Shown here piece by piece: positions 35,161 to 42,869 of a DNA stretch of 64,000 nucleotides. How positions within the stretch are numbered: the stretch's first letter is position 1; every line of letters starts with the position of its first letter. Both the position numbers and the translations under genes were made by a program. Source of the DNA: Rhizobium sp. C1 (GTDB taxonomy: Bacteria > Pseudomonadota > Alphaproteobacteria > Rhizobiales > Rhizobiaceae); the NCBI RefSeq assembly GCF_021026335.1, contig NZ_JAJNCY010000008.1:1-64000 (forward strand), written 5' to 3'. Below the pieces are notes generated by a model. The model was not told where the DNA came from, did no database searches, and saw only the letters and a program-made list of their open reading frames with translations.

Positions 35161-36195
35161 TCAGGCTTCCTTGTGTACCGGGCCCTTGTAGAGGGGGCGG
35201 TTGGTGATGAGGGCCGGAACCGTACCGATCAGGACGGAAAGCGCGGCGATGAGCAGGGCGAGACCGGCCGGCCAGAAATAAAGGGCGACTTCGGGGCGCA
35301 CATGCACCGGGTCGGCGCTGACCGGCTCAAGCTTGTCGATGGCCCGATAGTCCTGAGCCAGGCCTTGGACGTCTGTCGCCCGGAAGTACTGCCCGCCGGT
35401 CATTTCCGCGATCTTGCGCAAGGCGCCTTCGTCGAGATCCGACGAGGGATTGACAATCTGGCGCCCCATCGGGGTATCTATGGCCATCGGACCGCCGCCA
35501 ATGCCGATCGTGTAGATCCGGACACCCATCTTCTTGGCGAGTTCGGCGGCCCGCATGGGGTCAATCTTGCCTGTATTGTTCGCTCCGTCCGTCAGGAGAA
35601 CGAGAACGCGTCCTTCCGCGGGCCTGTCTTCCAGCCGCTTCAGAGAAACCGCGATGCCATCGCCTATGGCCGTTTGCTCACCGGTCAGACCGACTTCGGC
35701 CTCGTCGAGTAGTTTGCGGACGGCCTCTCGGTCGAAGGTCAAAGGCGCCTGCAGATAGGCACGGTCCGAAAAGAGGACCAGGCCAATCCGGTCACCCTTG
35801 CGGTTTTTAATGAAGGCATCGGCGGCATCCTTGACCACGTCGAGGCGGGTTGCGGGCCTGCCGTCGACGGCGAAATCCTGCGAGGCCATCGAGCCGGATA
35901 GATCGATCGCCATCATGATGTCGCGTCCTTTGGCGGGCAGCGGCACTTCCTGTCCGACATAGGCGGGACGCGCCAAGGCCGTCACCATCAGCAACCAGAC
36001 GAGCGAGGCAGCCGCGAACTTCCACCACGATGTCGAAATCCGATCGGCCCGGTTCCCCAGACCCTGCGACAGGCTCGCAAAAAACGGCACCTTCAATGCA
36101 CCGCCCAACCCCTTGTCTGCGGGTTTGAGAAAATAGCGCAGCACAAAGGGCAGCGGCAGAACAAGAAAGGCAAAAGGCCAGAGAAAGGTCATCAT
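35161..36195 (-). CDS. BatA-type von Willebrand factor A membrane protein
   Basis: 344 residues with the BatA layout: two N-terminal helices (FLWPFAFLVLPLPFVL, about 4-19; AAASLVWLLMVTALA, about 61-75), a VWA domain at about 90-290 with an intact metal site D98-L-S-G-S and the later LLTDGANNTG, and a C-terminal helix (ALYFWPAGLALLIAALSVLIG, split). It probably interacts with the MoxR ATPase (37607-38596) and other Bat proteins at the inner membrane. It overlaps the DUF4381 gene by 4 bases. Confidence 0.9.
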   Translation of the reverse strand: MMTFLWPFAFLVLPLPFVLRYFLKPADKGLGGALKVPFFASLSQGLGNRADRISTSWWKFAAASLVWLLMVTALARPAYVGQEVPLPAKGRDIMMAIDLSGSMASQDFAVDGRPATRLDVVKDAADAFIKNRKGDRIGLVLFSDRAYLQAPLTFDREAVRKLLDEAEVGLTGEQTAIGDGIAVSLKRLEDRPAEGRVLVLLTDGANNTGKIDPMRAAELAKKMGVRIYTIGIGGGPMAIDTPMGRQIVNPSSDLDEGALRKIAEMTGGQYFRATDVQGLAQDYRAIDKLEPVSADPVHVRPEVALYFWPAGLALLIAALSVLIGTVPALITNRPLYKGPVHKEA

Positions 36196-36656
36196 CCGTT
36201 CCTCCTGATCCAGACGGCGGTTTCGGCGCGCAGCGCCTCGGGTTCGAAATTCTCATTGGCCGGCGGACCGTAGGGCCCCACGGCCAGAAGCGTTGCACTG
36301 TTGCTGCTCATTCCGTATTTGCCTTCCATCAGAAACGCGCTCCACGCCTCGCCGGTCAAAACATCGGCGCCAGCCGAGCGCCGGCGGGCGACACGTCGAA
36401 GCAGGGAAGAAACCTGCGTGAGAAATTCGTCCTGCCTTTCAGGGCTGATTGCCTCAAGTTCGCGAAGCGCCAGAAAACGCGCGCTTCTGCGGCGGATCTG
36501 CATCCACACAAGGGCCGCCAGGATGACGACACAGGCGAGGGCGATCAGAGCCCACCAACCTGGCGCAAGCGGCCACCAGCCAACGGGCGGAGGCAGGTGA
36601 ATGTCGCGAAGCCGGTCGAGTTGGGCCTGGATTTGGGGAGTGAGTTCGTTGCTCAT
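36192..36656 (-). CDS. DUF4381 membrane protein of the Bat operon
   Basis: 154 residues from ATG 36656, overlapping the DUF58 gene stop by 4 bases (36653-36656). A single membrane helix (WWALIALACVVILAALVWM, about 32-50) follows LPPPVGWWPLAPGW, the DUF4381 signature; the rest is cytosolic, with LTGEAWSAFLM near residue 100. Members occur almost only between DUF58 and VWA genes in moxR-bat operons. Their role is presumed structural. Confidence 0.87.
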   Translation of the reverse strand: MSNELTPQIQAQLDRLRDIHLPPPVGWWPLAPGWWALIALACVVILAALVWMQIRRRSARFLALRELEAISPERQDEFLTQVSSLLRRVARRRSAGADVLTGEAWSAFLMEGKYGMSSNSATLLAVGPYGPPANENFEPEALRAETAVWIRRNG

Positions 36657-37588
36657 GCTGCCATACTCAGGTTGAGACGCGGATGCAGGATCCAGGAGGG
36701 ATCGTCCGTTGTCTGCAGGAAGTGGCAAACCATGCCGTGGTGCCGGCTGACGCGTGCGAGCCGCTCTTTGCGCGCCTCGAATTCATGCGCGTAGCGGTCG
36801 AGCTTGCGACTGCCAAGCGCCGAGACGGCCAATGCATGTTCGCCATCGGTGAGGCGCCCACCGCGCGGCGGCAGTGCGGCATCGAAGGGGTCGCTGATCT
36901 GGATGTTGGTGACATGGGCATTCACAGCCAGATGTCTGAGCTCTTTCTCCGCTTCGTCGCCGAAATCGGAGAAGTCGCTGATCACGAAGGCCAGCGTTCC
37001 GGGCCGGTTGCGGTGACGCAGCCGCCGCAGGGCATGCGCCAGGCTCGCCTCTGTGCCGAGAGGTCGCTCCAGCCGGGTTTCCTCCGAGAGTGCTTCCAGA
37101 AGTCCAAGCACTGAGCGTCGCGTTCTGGCGGCGCGGAAATCCCGCAAACCGTCGCGTGTCATGACCAGGCCACCCACGCGGTCGCCGCCGTCATGTCCGG
37201 TCCAGGCCATCATGGCAGCCACTTCGGCTGCCAGATTGGACTTGAAACGGGTTCTGGTGCCGAACTGCATCATCGCACGCATGTCGGTGAGAATGACGAT
37301 GGGCCTTTCCCGCTCCTCCTGGAAGAGCTTGGTGTGGGTGTGTCCCGTGCGGGCCGTCACGCGCCAGTCGATGGATCTCACGTCGTCGCCGGGCTGATAC
37401 ATCCGGCTTTCTGCGAACTCCATACCGCGACCGCGATAAACGGAACGGTTCGCGCCCCATTGATGGGTCGCGACGCGGCCTGATGGCGCGAAGCCGGCAA
37501 CGCCGCGCGCCGGGCGCACCCGAACCAGATCGGGCAGGGTTGCGACGATGCCCTTGAGGTCTCGGTCTTTGAGATCTTGGTCTGTCAT
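36653..37588 (-). CDS. DUF58-domain protein of the Bat operon
   Basis: 311 residues. The family core is visible: GRGMEFAESRMYQPGDDVRSIDWRVTARTG (split; about 53-82), including the R-x-Y-x-x-GDD-R-x-IDW signature, and later ILTDMRAMMQFG. DUF58 proteins have a VWA-related fold and accompany MoxR ATPases. It overlaps the DUF4381 gene and follows the moxR gene by 18 bases, so all are one transcript. Confidence 0.9.
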   Translation of the reverse strand: MTDQDLKDRDLKGIVATLPDLVRVRPARGVAGFAPSGRVATHQWGANRSVYRGRGMEFAESRMYQPGDDVRSIDWRVTARTGHTHTKLFQEERERPIVILTDMRAMMQFGTRTRFKSNLAAEVAAMMAWTGHDGGDRVGGLVMTRDGLRDFRAARTRRSVLGLLEALSEETRLERPLGTEASLAHALRRLRHRNRPGTLAFVISDFSDFGDEAEKELRHLAVNAHVTNIQISDPFDAALPPRGGRLTDGEHALAVSALGSRKLDRYAHEFEARKERLARVSRHHGMVCHFLQTTDDPSWILHPRLNLSMAA

Positions 37589-37606
37589 GACGGTCTCCCC
37601 GCGGGT

Positions 37607-38596
37607 TCAAGCAACCGGAACCCTGTCGATCAGGGCATCGATGAAGGCGTCGGCGGTTTTGCCTTCCGCCTCGGCCTCAAAGCTCAGGATGATGCGATGG
37701 CGCAGCACGTCATGCAGGACGGCCTGCACGTCGGACGGGGTCGCAAAATCCGCGCCGTTCATCCAGGCATGCACGCGCGCGCAGCGGTCCAGGGCGATGG
37801 TCGAACGGGGCGATGCGCCATAGGAAATCTGATGGGCGAGATCGGCGCCGTACAACTGGGGACGGCGGGTCGCCTGGATCAGCTGAATGATGTAGTCTGT
37901 CAGCGCATCCGAGACATGGGTTTTCAGGGCAGCCTGCCGGGCTGCGAAGATGTCCTGCTGCGAAACCCGGAAGGACGACTTCACGGTTTGGGCCATCGCT
38001 TCGCCCCGCACGATCCGCAGCACCTCGCGTTCCGCTTCAGCAGAGGGAAAGTCGATCTTGACGTGCAGCATGAAACGGTCGAGCTGGGCTTCGGGTAGCG
38101 GATACGTCCCTTCCTGTTCGATCGGGTTCTGGGTGGCCATCACCATGAAAAGCTCCGGCAGACGGTAGGTTCGTCCGGCGACGGTGACCTGGCGCTCGGC
38201 CATGGCTTCCAGAAGCGCCGACTGCACCTTTGCCGGTGCGCGGTTGATCTCGTCGGCAAGGATCAGGTTGTGAAACAGGGGGCCGGGATGAAATTCGAAG
38301 GTGCCTTTCTCCGGGCGATAAATCTCGGTTCCCGTCAGGTCGCTTGGAAGCAGGTCCGGGGTGAACTGGACGCGGCACGGCTCGCCTTCGATAAGCTCCG
38401 CCAGCGTGTTGACGGCCTTTGTCTTTGCAAGGCCCGGTGCGCCTTCCAGCAGAATGTGCCCATCGCCGAACAGGCCGAGAAGCAAACTGTCGATAAACGT
38501 CTCCTGGCCGACAATCCGTTTGTTCATGTGATCGCGGAGCGCATCGACAAGTGCGTTGTTCGAGCGGGCTGCGGTTCGAAGTGTATTCGTGGTCAT
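37607..38596 (-). CDS. MoxR-family AAA+ ATPase
   Basis: About 329 residues from ATG 38596. Walker A is EGAPGLAKTK (about 50-59), Walker B LILADEINRAP (about 111-121), then sensor-1 region FMVMATQNPIEQEGTYPLPEAQLDRF (split) typical of MoxR. The C-terminal AAA lid contains PRSTIALDRCARVHAW. MoxR ATPases act as chaperone-like partners of VWA proteins, here probably BatA and BatB encoded downstream. First confident gene of the operon; a possible small gene (38645-38806) may precede it. Confidence 0.92.
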   Translation of the reverse strand: MTTNTLRTAARSNNALVDALRDHMNKRIVGQETFIDSLLLGLFGDGHILLEGAPGLAKTKAVNTLAELIEGEPCRVQFTPDLLPSDLTGTEIYRPEKGTFEFHPGPLFHNLILADEINRAPAKVQSALLEAMAERQVTVAGRTYRLPELFMVMATQNPIEQEGTYPLPEAQLDRFMLHVKIDFPSAEAEREVLRIVRGEAMAQTVKSSFRVSQQDIFAARQAALKTHVSDALTDYIIQLIQATRRPQLYGADLAHQISYGASPRSTIALDRCARVHAWMNGADFATPSDVQAVLHDVLRHRIILSFEAEAEGKTADAFIDALIDRVPVA

Positions 38597-38644
38597 CAGA
38601 GTGCCTCGCAATGGGGCCCGGCCTTTTGCCGAGGCGCCGCGGTT

Positions 38645-38806
38645 TCAGAGTGAAGACTTCGATGAAAGAAAGAACCAGCCAGGGGCATCCATGCCGACTG
38701 CATTCGCAATTCCGGCGGGGTCTAGACCGGAATTGCGAAGCCGGGCGATCAGCTGACGACGCAACAGTCCTTCAAGCACGCCCACGGGGTCGTCTCTCGC
38801 TTTCAC
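38645..38806 (-). CDS. Possible small protein upstream of moxR
   Basis: A 53-codon frame starts at GTG 38806 and ends 48 bases before moxR. The product begins VKARDDPVGVLEGLLRRQL and continues through an NSGLDPAGIANAVG segment, a plausible helical composition. There is only a weak ribosome site (CGGGA about 10 bases upstream). Interestingly, DDPxGLLRxRIR also occurs near the C-terminus of the BatB-like protein. Otherwise 38612-38881 has nothing recognisable. It may be chance. Confidence 0.25.
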   Translation of the reverse strand: MKARDDPVGVLEGLLRRQLIARLRNSGLDPAGIANAVGMDAPGWFFLSSKSSL

Positions 38807-38881
38807 CGTTCATTTCCCGAAGTCCATGAACAGTGAAGAGACTAAGCGATGCAGTTTGAGGCAGCTTGCCGCGTTCTATAA

Positions 38882-40273
38882 TTATTGTTGAACTTGGCGC
38901 TTGGGGAACGACACGATCACCCGGAGGCCCGGATGATGCGAGGAGCCGGGATCGGTGCTGGAGAGCGTAATGCGAGCCTCGTGGTGGTCGGCCACCGCCT
39001 TGACCAAGGCAAGGCCGAGACCGCTGCCCGGCTTGCTGCGGGCACTGTCGATCCGTTTGAAGAGGTCGAAGACCTCATGGCGTTGGCCCTCTGGGATGCC
39101 GGTGCCGGTGTCCTCGACGATGAGGTCGAGCATCTCCGGCCGCTCCTGAAGGTAAACCCGGATCGAAATGCCGGAGCCTCCATGCACGATTGCATTTCCG
39201 ACAATGTTGGCGAGCATCTGCTGCACCATGTTCTTATCGCACAGAAGCAGGTATTTTTCAGTCTCGCCGGGTCGAAACTCGAGCGTTTGCCCGTTCTCCT
39301 GTGCGAGAGGTGCGTAGAATTCGAGCGTATTCTCCACAATGCTGCCGAGGTCGTTCAGCTGCATGTCCTGGCTCCGCGAGCCGGCGCGTATTCGGGTGAT
39401 GCGGAGGATGGTGTCGATGATCTCGTTGAGCGATCCGGTCTCGTTGAGTGCCCGTTCGACCTGGCCGTGCGGATCGCGTCCGGCCTCGATTGCATCCAGA
39501 GCATCGTTCAGTAAAAGACCGACGCGGGCGAGCGGTGTTTTCAGATCGTGTGCGATCGCGGTCGTTGTTGCGCGCATGCTGGCCATCAGGCGGGATAGCA
39601 CATCGAGATTCGCATTGATCTGCACGGAGATGCGGTCGATTTGATCCGTCCTCTTCACGATCGGTATGCGCACATCGGATTCCCCGCTTGCGACGCGCGC
39701 GAGAACACCTTCGATCGACCTGAGTTTCGAAAAACTCACACCACTCGCCAGCAGGCCCAGAACCAGTGTCCCGAAGGTCAGCAGCACGGTCATAACGACG
39801 AGGCCTGCAATCAAGTGAACGCGCATCTCGTCAACGGCCTTGAGATTTCGGCCGACAACAAGCGTTGCATCGTTGAACTTCTGGACCGACACTATGAAAT
39901 GGCCCTGGCTTCCCTTGGCGGAGACGGATTGCAGCGTGGTGTCGCGGACACCTACGAAATCCGGCAGGACGAGATCGGCGCCGGCAAGATTGATCCCGTT
40001 TTCATCGTAAACCGCCGAGATGCGATCCTGGCTGCTTACGAGGTTGCTGAGTGTGCTGATTGCCTTCACCAGGCCCTCACGTCCTCCGGCCGAGTAGACG
40101 TCGTTTAAGAGGACGGCCTCCTCCAGGGTCTGCTGCACGGTCACATTGCGCAGGGTCTGGGTGGCCGACCATATGAAGAGCGTCCCGCCCAGGCACATGA
40201 GAACGAGAACACCTATCGCGACCTTGGCTGAGGTTCGAAAGGAGCTGCCAGATAGAAGATCAGTGAGGCGCAC
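38882..40273 (-). CDS. Sensor histidine kinase
   Basis: 463 residues. The N-terminal helix (VAIGVLVLMCLGGTLFIW, about 18-35), a ~125-residue periplasmic sensor loop, and a second helix (LIAGLVVMTVLLTFGTLVLGLLA, split; about 155-177) precede a HAMP-like segment (VLARVASGESDVRIP). The phosphorylation site is AIAHDLKTPLARVG (about 240-253), followed by an HATPase domain with NAIVHGG, VEDTGTGIPE and GSGLGLALVKAV. Its start overlaps the response regulator stop by 14 bases, so the two are translationally coupled. The signal is unknown; the pair lies upstream of the moxR-bat operon on the same strand. Confidence 0.9.
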   Translation of the reverse strand: MRLTDLLSGSSFRTSAKVAIGVLVLMCLGGTLFIWSATQTLRNVTVQQTLEEAVLLNDVYSAGGREGLVKAISTLSNLVSSQDRISAVYDENGINLAGADLVLPDFVGVRDTTLQSVSAKGSQGHFIVSVQKFNDATLVVGRNLKAVDEMRVHLIAGLVVMTVLLTFGTLVLGLLASGVSFSKLRSIEGVLARVASGESDVRIPIVKRTDQIDRISVQINANLDVLSRLMASMRATTTAIAHDLKTPLARVGLLLNDALDAIEAGRDPHGQVERALNETGSLNEIIDTILRITRIRAGSRSQDMQLNDLGSIVENTLEFYAPLAQENGQTLEFRPGETEKYLLLCDKNMVQQMLANIVGNAIVHGGSGISIRVYLQERPEMLDLIVEDTGTGIPEGQRHEVFDLFKRIDSARSKPGSGLGLALVKAVADHHEARITLSSTDPGSSHHPGLRVIVSFPKRQVQQ

Positions 40274-40937
40274 GGATCCGGTATCCCATGTTACGGACGG
40301 TGTGGATCAAAGCTGTATCGAAGGGCTTGTCGATCTTCTGGCGCAGCTTGCTGATATGAGTCTCCACGACCGTCGTTCCCGGATCGAAGGAAAAATCCCA
40401 GATCCTCTCCAGGATCATTGTCCTGCTCACGACCCGGCCTTCGGCTTCCATGAGGAGTTCGAGCAGTGCGAATTCCTTGTTCTGCAGATCGATGACCTGC
40501 CCCTGACGGACCGCGACGCGTTTGAGAAGGTCAAGCTTGAGATCGTGGCAGGTGAGCTCCGTCTTTTGGCTGTTCTCTTTCGGACGCCGCGACAGGACGT
40601 GGATGCGGGCGAGAAGCTCCGAAAAGTGAAACGGCTTCACGATGTAGTCGTCAGCGCCCGCCATCAGCCCCTCCACCTTGTCCTGGACATCGGAGACCGC
40701 AGTCAAAAAGATGACAGGCAGCGAGCTGTTGGATGCCCTGAGCGCCTTGACGAGAGAAAGCCCGTCAAGGCCCGGCATCATCCTGTCGATGATTGCAAGA
40801 TCACAGGTGTTGTAGAGGCAATAGGTCAGCGCTTCACGGCCGTCACTCACCCAATCGACCGAAAATCCCTGTTCGACCAGACCTTTGCGGACATATCCCG
40901 CCATCGTCTCATCGTCTTCCGCAAACAAAATTTTCAT
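40260..40937 (-). CDS. OmpR-family response regulator
   Basis: About 225 residues from ATG 40937. The receiver domain has the acidic pair in ILFAEDDETM (about 3-12), the phospho-acceptor in LAIIDRMMPGLDG (aspartate about 51) and the conserved lysine in DDYIVKPFHFSELLAR. The C-terminal winged helix (about 125-223) includes LELLMEAEGRVVSRTMILERIWD (split) and VVETHISKLRQKID. It is phosphorylated by the kinase encoded just downstream and may control the bat operon or its own. Confidence 0.92.
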   Translation of the reverse strand: MKILFAEDDETMAGYVRKGLVEQGFSVDWVSDGREALTYCLYNTCDLAIIDRMMPGLDGLSLVKALRASNSSLPVIFLTAVSDVQDKVEGLMAGADDYIVKPFHFSELLARIHVLSRRPKENSQKTELTCHDLKLDLLKRVAVRQGQVIDLQNKEFALLELLMEAEGRVVSRTMILERIWDFSFDPGTTVVETHISKLRQKIDKPFDTALIHTVRNMGYRIRAPH

Positions 40938-41477
40938 CGCTCGGACTTTCGTTTTTAACACGATGCCTTGCCGAGCCTATCGACGATCGCCTGAATCTTC
41001 GTCGTCAATCCACCCGGGGGTATAGACCGATCGCCTGGTCTCCTCCTTTTTGTGCGCTGGCCCTAGGTCGTCGCGCTCAACGGTTGAATGCGACATCATG
41101 AAGTCAGCGCCCATATCAGCAGCCAAGTATTTGAATATAGCGGCCGGAACAAGGCCCGTTCTCACAGACAGGCCGCCTTTATCAACCAAAGACAGCAATT
41201 GCGGATTTGATGGTCATGCCGCCATCCTGGCTTTGAAACGCCCCGGCCTTGCCGGAGACCTTTTGGTTTGAGTTATGCGGCCATGGGGCTCGCCTACGGG
41301 GTGGCGATGTTACATTCGGCGCGCGACGAACTCGTCGACCAATCGGTCAAACACGAGCCGGACAATGAAAAGGCATTCAGCGGGCTGGTCCCCAAAGACA
41401 TGGGTCTCTGCCTTGCATTCTCTTGCGCAGCTTCCTAAGGTTAGAGCAAGATCATCATGCCCAGGGGGAGGGGTCAG
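40938..41477. other. Non-coding gap of about 540 bases with possible gene remnants
   Basis: No confident gene. A short plus-strand frame (41283-41438, 51 codons, MGLAYGVAMLHSARDELVDQ...) continues upstream without a start and looks like the tail of a lost gene. Other small frames lack ribosome sites. The region separates the minus-strand OmpR gene from the plus-strand NtrC-type gene and must hold both promoters. Confidence 0.4.
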
Positions 41478-42869
41478 GTGGGAAGTGAATCCCCGCGCCA
41501 CACGCGTGACCCTCAGCCAGATACGGAATTCGGCCCATCGCTGGCGCATGCTTCCATTCTTGTGGTCGATGACGAACCCGGAATGCGCAATTTCCTTTTG
41601 AGAACGCTTGCGCCGCGGTGCAAGCACGTTCAGGTGGCGTCCGACACGAACGAAGCCACGGCGCGTCTCGACGAGCAGCATTATGACGTCATCATACTGG
41701 ACAACATCATGCCCAGAAAAAACGGTCTGGATTGGCTCGCCGAACAGCGGACGATCGGCTTTTTCGGCGAAGCCATCCTGATGACAGCCTATGCTGATCT
41801 GGAGACGGCGATTCAGGCGCTCAGGGCTGGGGCCATTGATTTCATCCTCAAGCCCTTTCGCTCGAACCAGATCCTCAACGCAGTCGCCCAGTGTCTTGAC
41901 CGCATCCGTCTTCAGCGTGAAAACTACGTGCTGCGCTATGAGCTCACGGCTGCGTCTGACCAGATGCTGCTGAGGGACCGCCTGATCGGTCACTCCCGCG
42001 CCATAGACCGCGTACGTGAGACGATTGCGCGTGTTGCACCGCTTCCAACATCGGTGCTTCTGACGGGGCAGTCGGGCACCGGCAAGGAAGTGGCCGCCCG
42101 TTCGCTGCATAGCCTGTCGGATCGCGCTTCCAAGCCTTTCGTCCCGATCAACTGCGGTGCGATTCCACCCGAAATGATCGAAAGCGAGCTTTTCGGACAT
42201 CTGAAAGGTGCGTTTACCGGCGCAGAACGCGCCCGCGAGGGTCTGTTCCTGCATGCGCAGGGCGGTACGCTTTTCCTCGATGAGATCAGCGAAATGCCGC
42301 TTGCCACACAAAGCAAGCTCCTGCGCGTATTGGAGGACCGCAAGGTGCGCCCTGTGGGCGCCGAGCGCGAAGTCCCAGTCGACATTCGCTTCGTCTTCGC
42401 GACCAATGCGGAGCTGGACAAGGAGGTGCAGGCTGGCCGCTTTCGTGCCGATCTGTTCTTCCGCATCAATGTCATGCAGATCCATCTGCCGCCCCTCAAC
42501 GCGCGTGAAGATGATGTCATCGAGCTTGCAAGCCTCTTCATGAAAAAACTGTCCGCGCAGCTCGGGATGCCGCAGGTCCCGATCGATGACGATGCGCGCC
42601 GTGCGCTCAGCACCTATTCTTGGCCAGGCAACGTGCGTGAGTTGCGCAATCTCATCGAACGCACGCTCATCCTCGGATATTTCCCCGATGGCCTCGGTCC
42701 GGGAGAGTCCACACCGGCCTCGCCGGAGCCTGGCTCTCTTGCCGATGTCGAACGGCGGCATATCCTGGCGGTTCTGACCGCCTGCAAGGGGCAACGGGAC
42801 GAGGCGGCGCAGAAGCTCGGCATTTCGCGCAAGACCATCGATCGCAAGCTGGCGGCCTGGAATGTTTGA
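41478..42869 (+). CDS. Sigma-54-dependent response regulator (NtrC family)
   Basis: About 463 residues from GTG 41478, which has GGGGGAGGGG upstream; ATG 41457 is an alternative. The receiver domain (about 20-130) has ILVVDDEPGM and the phospho-acceptor aspartate in VIILDNIMP. The AAA+ domain (about 165-395) has Walker A GQSGTGKE, the sigma-54 contact loop GAFTGA (intact), and Walker B TLFLDEISEMP. The C-terminal Fis-type helix-turn-helix ends AAQKLGISRKTIDRKLAAW. It is translationally coupled to the sensor kinase (8-base overlap). The tandem inverted repeats at 44877-44912 and the -24/-12 promoter at 44963 indicate it activates the MFS transporter gene. Confidence 0.92.
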   Translation: MGSESPRHTRDPQPDTEFGPSLAHASILVVDDEPGMRNFLLRTLAPRCKHVQVASDTNEATARLDEQHYDVIILDNIMPRKNGLDWLAEQRTIGFFGEAILMTAYADLETAIQALRAGAIDFILKPFRSNQILNAVAQCLDRIRLQRENYVLRYELTAASDQMLLRDRLIGHSRAIDRVRETIARVAPLPTSVLLTGQSGTGKEVAARSLHSLSDRASKPFVPINCGAIPPEMIESELFGHLKGAFTGAERAREGLFLHAQGGTLFLDEISEMPLATQSKLLRVLEDRKVRPVGAEREVPVDIRFVFATNAELDKEVQAGRFRADLFFRINVMQIHLPPLNAREDDVIELASLFMKKLSAQLGMPQVPIDDDARRALSTYSWPGNVRELRNLIERTLILGYFPDGLGPGESTPASPEPGSLADVERRHILAVLTACKGQRDEAAQKLGISRKTIDRKLAAWNV

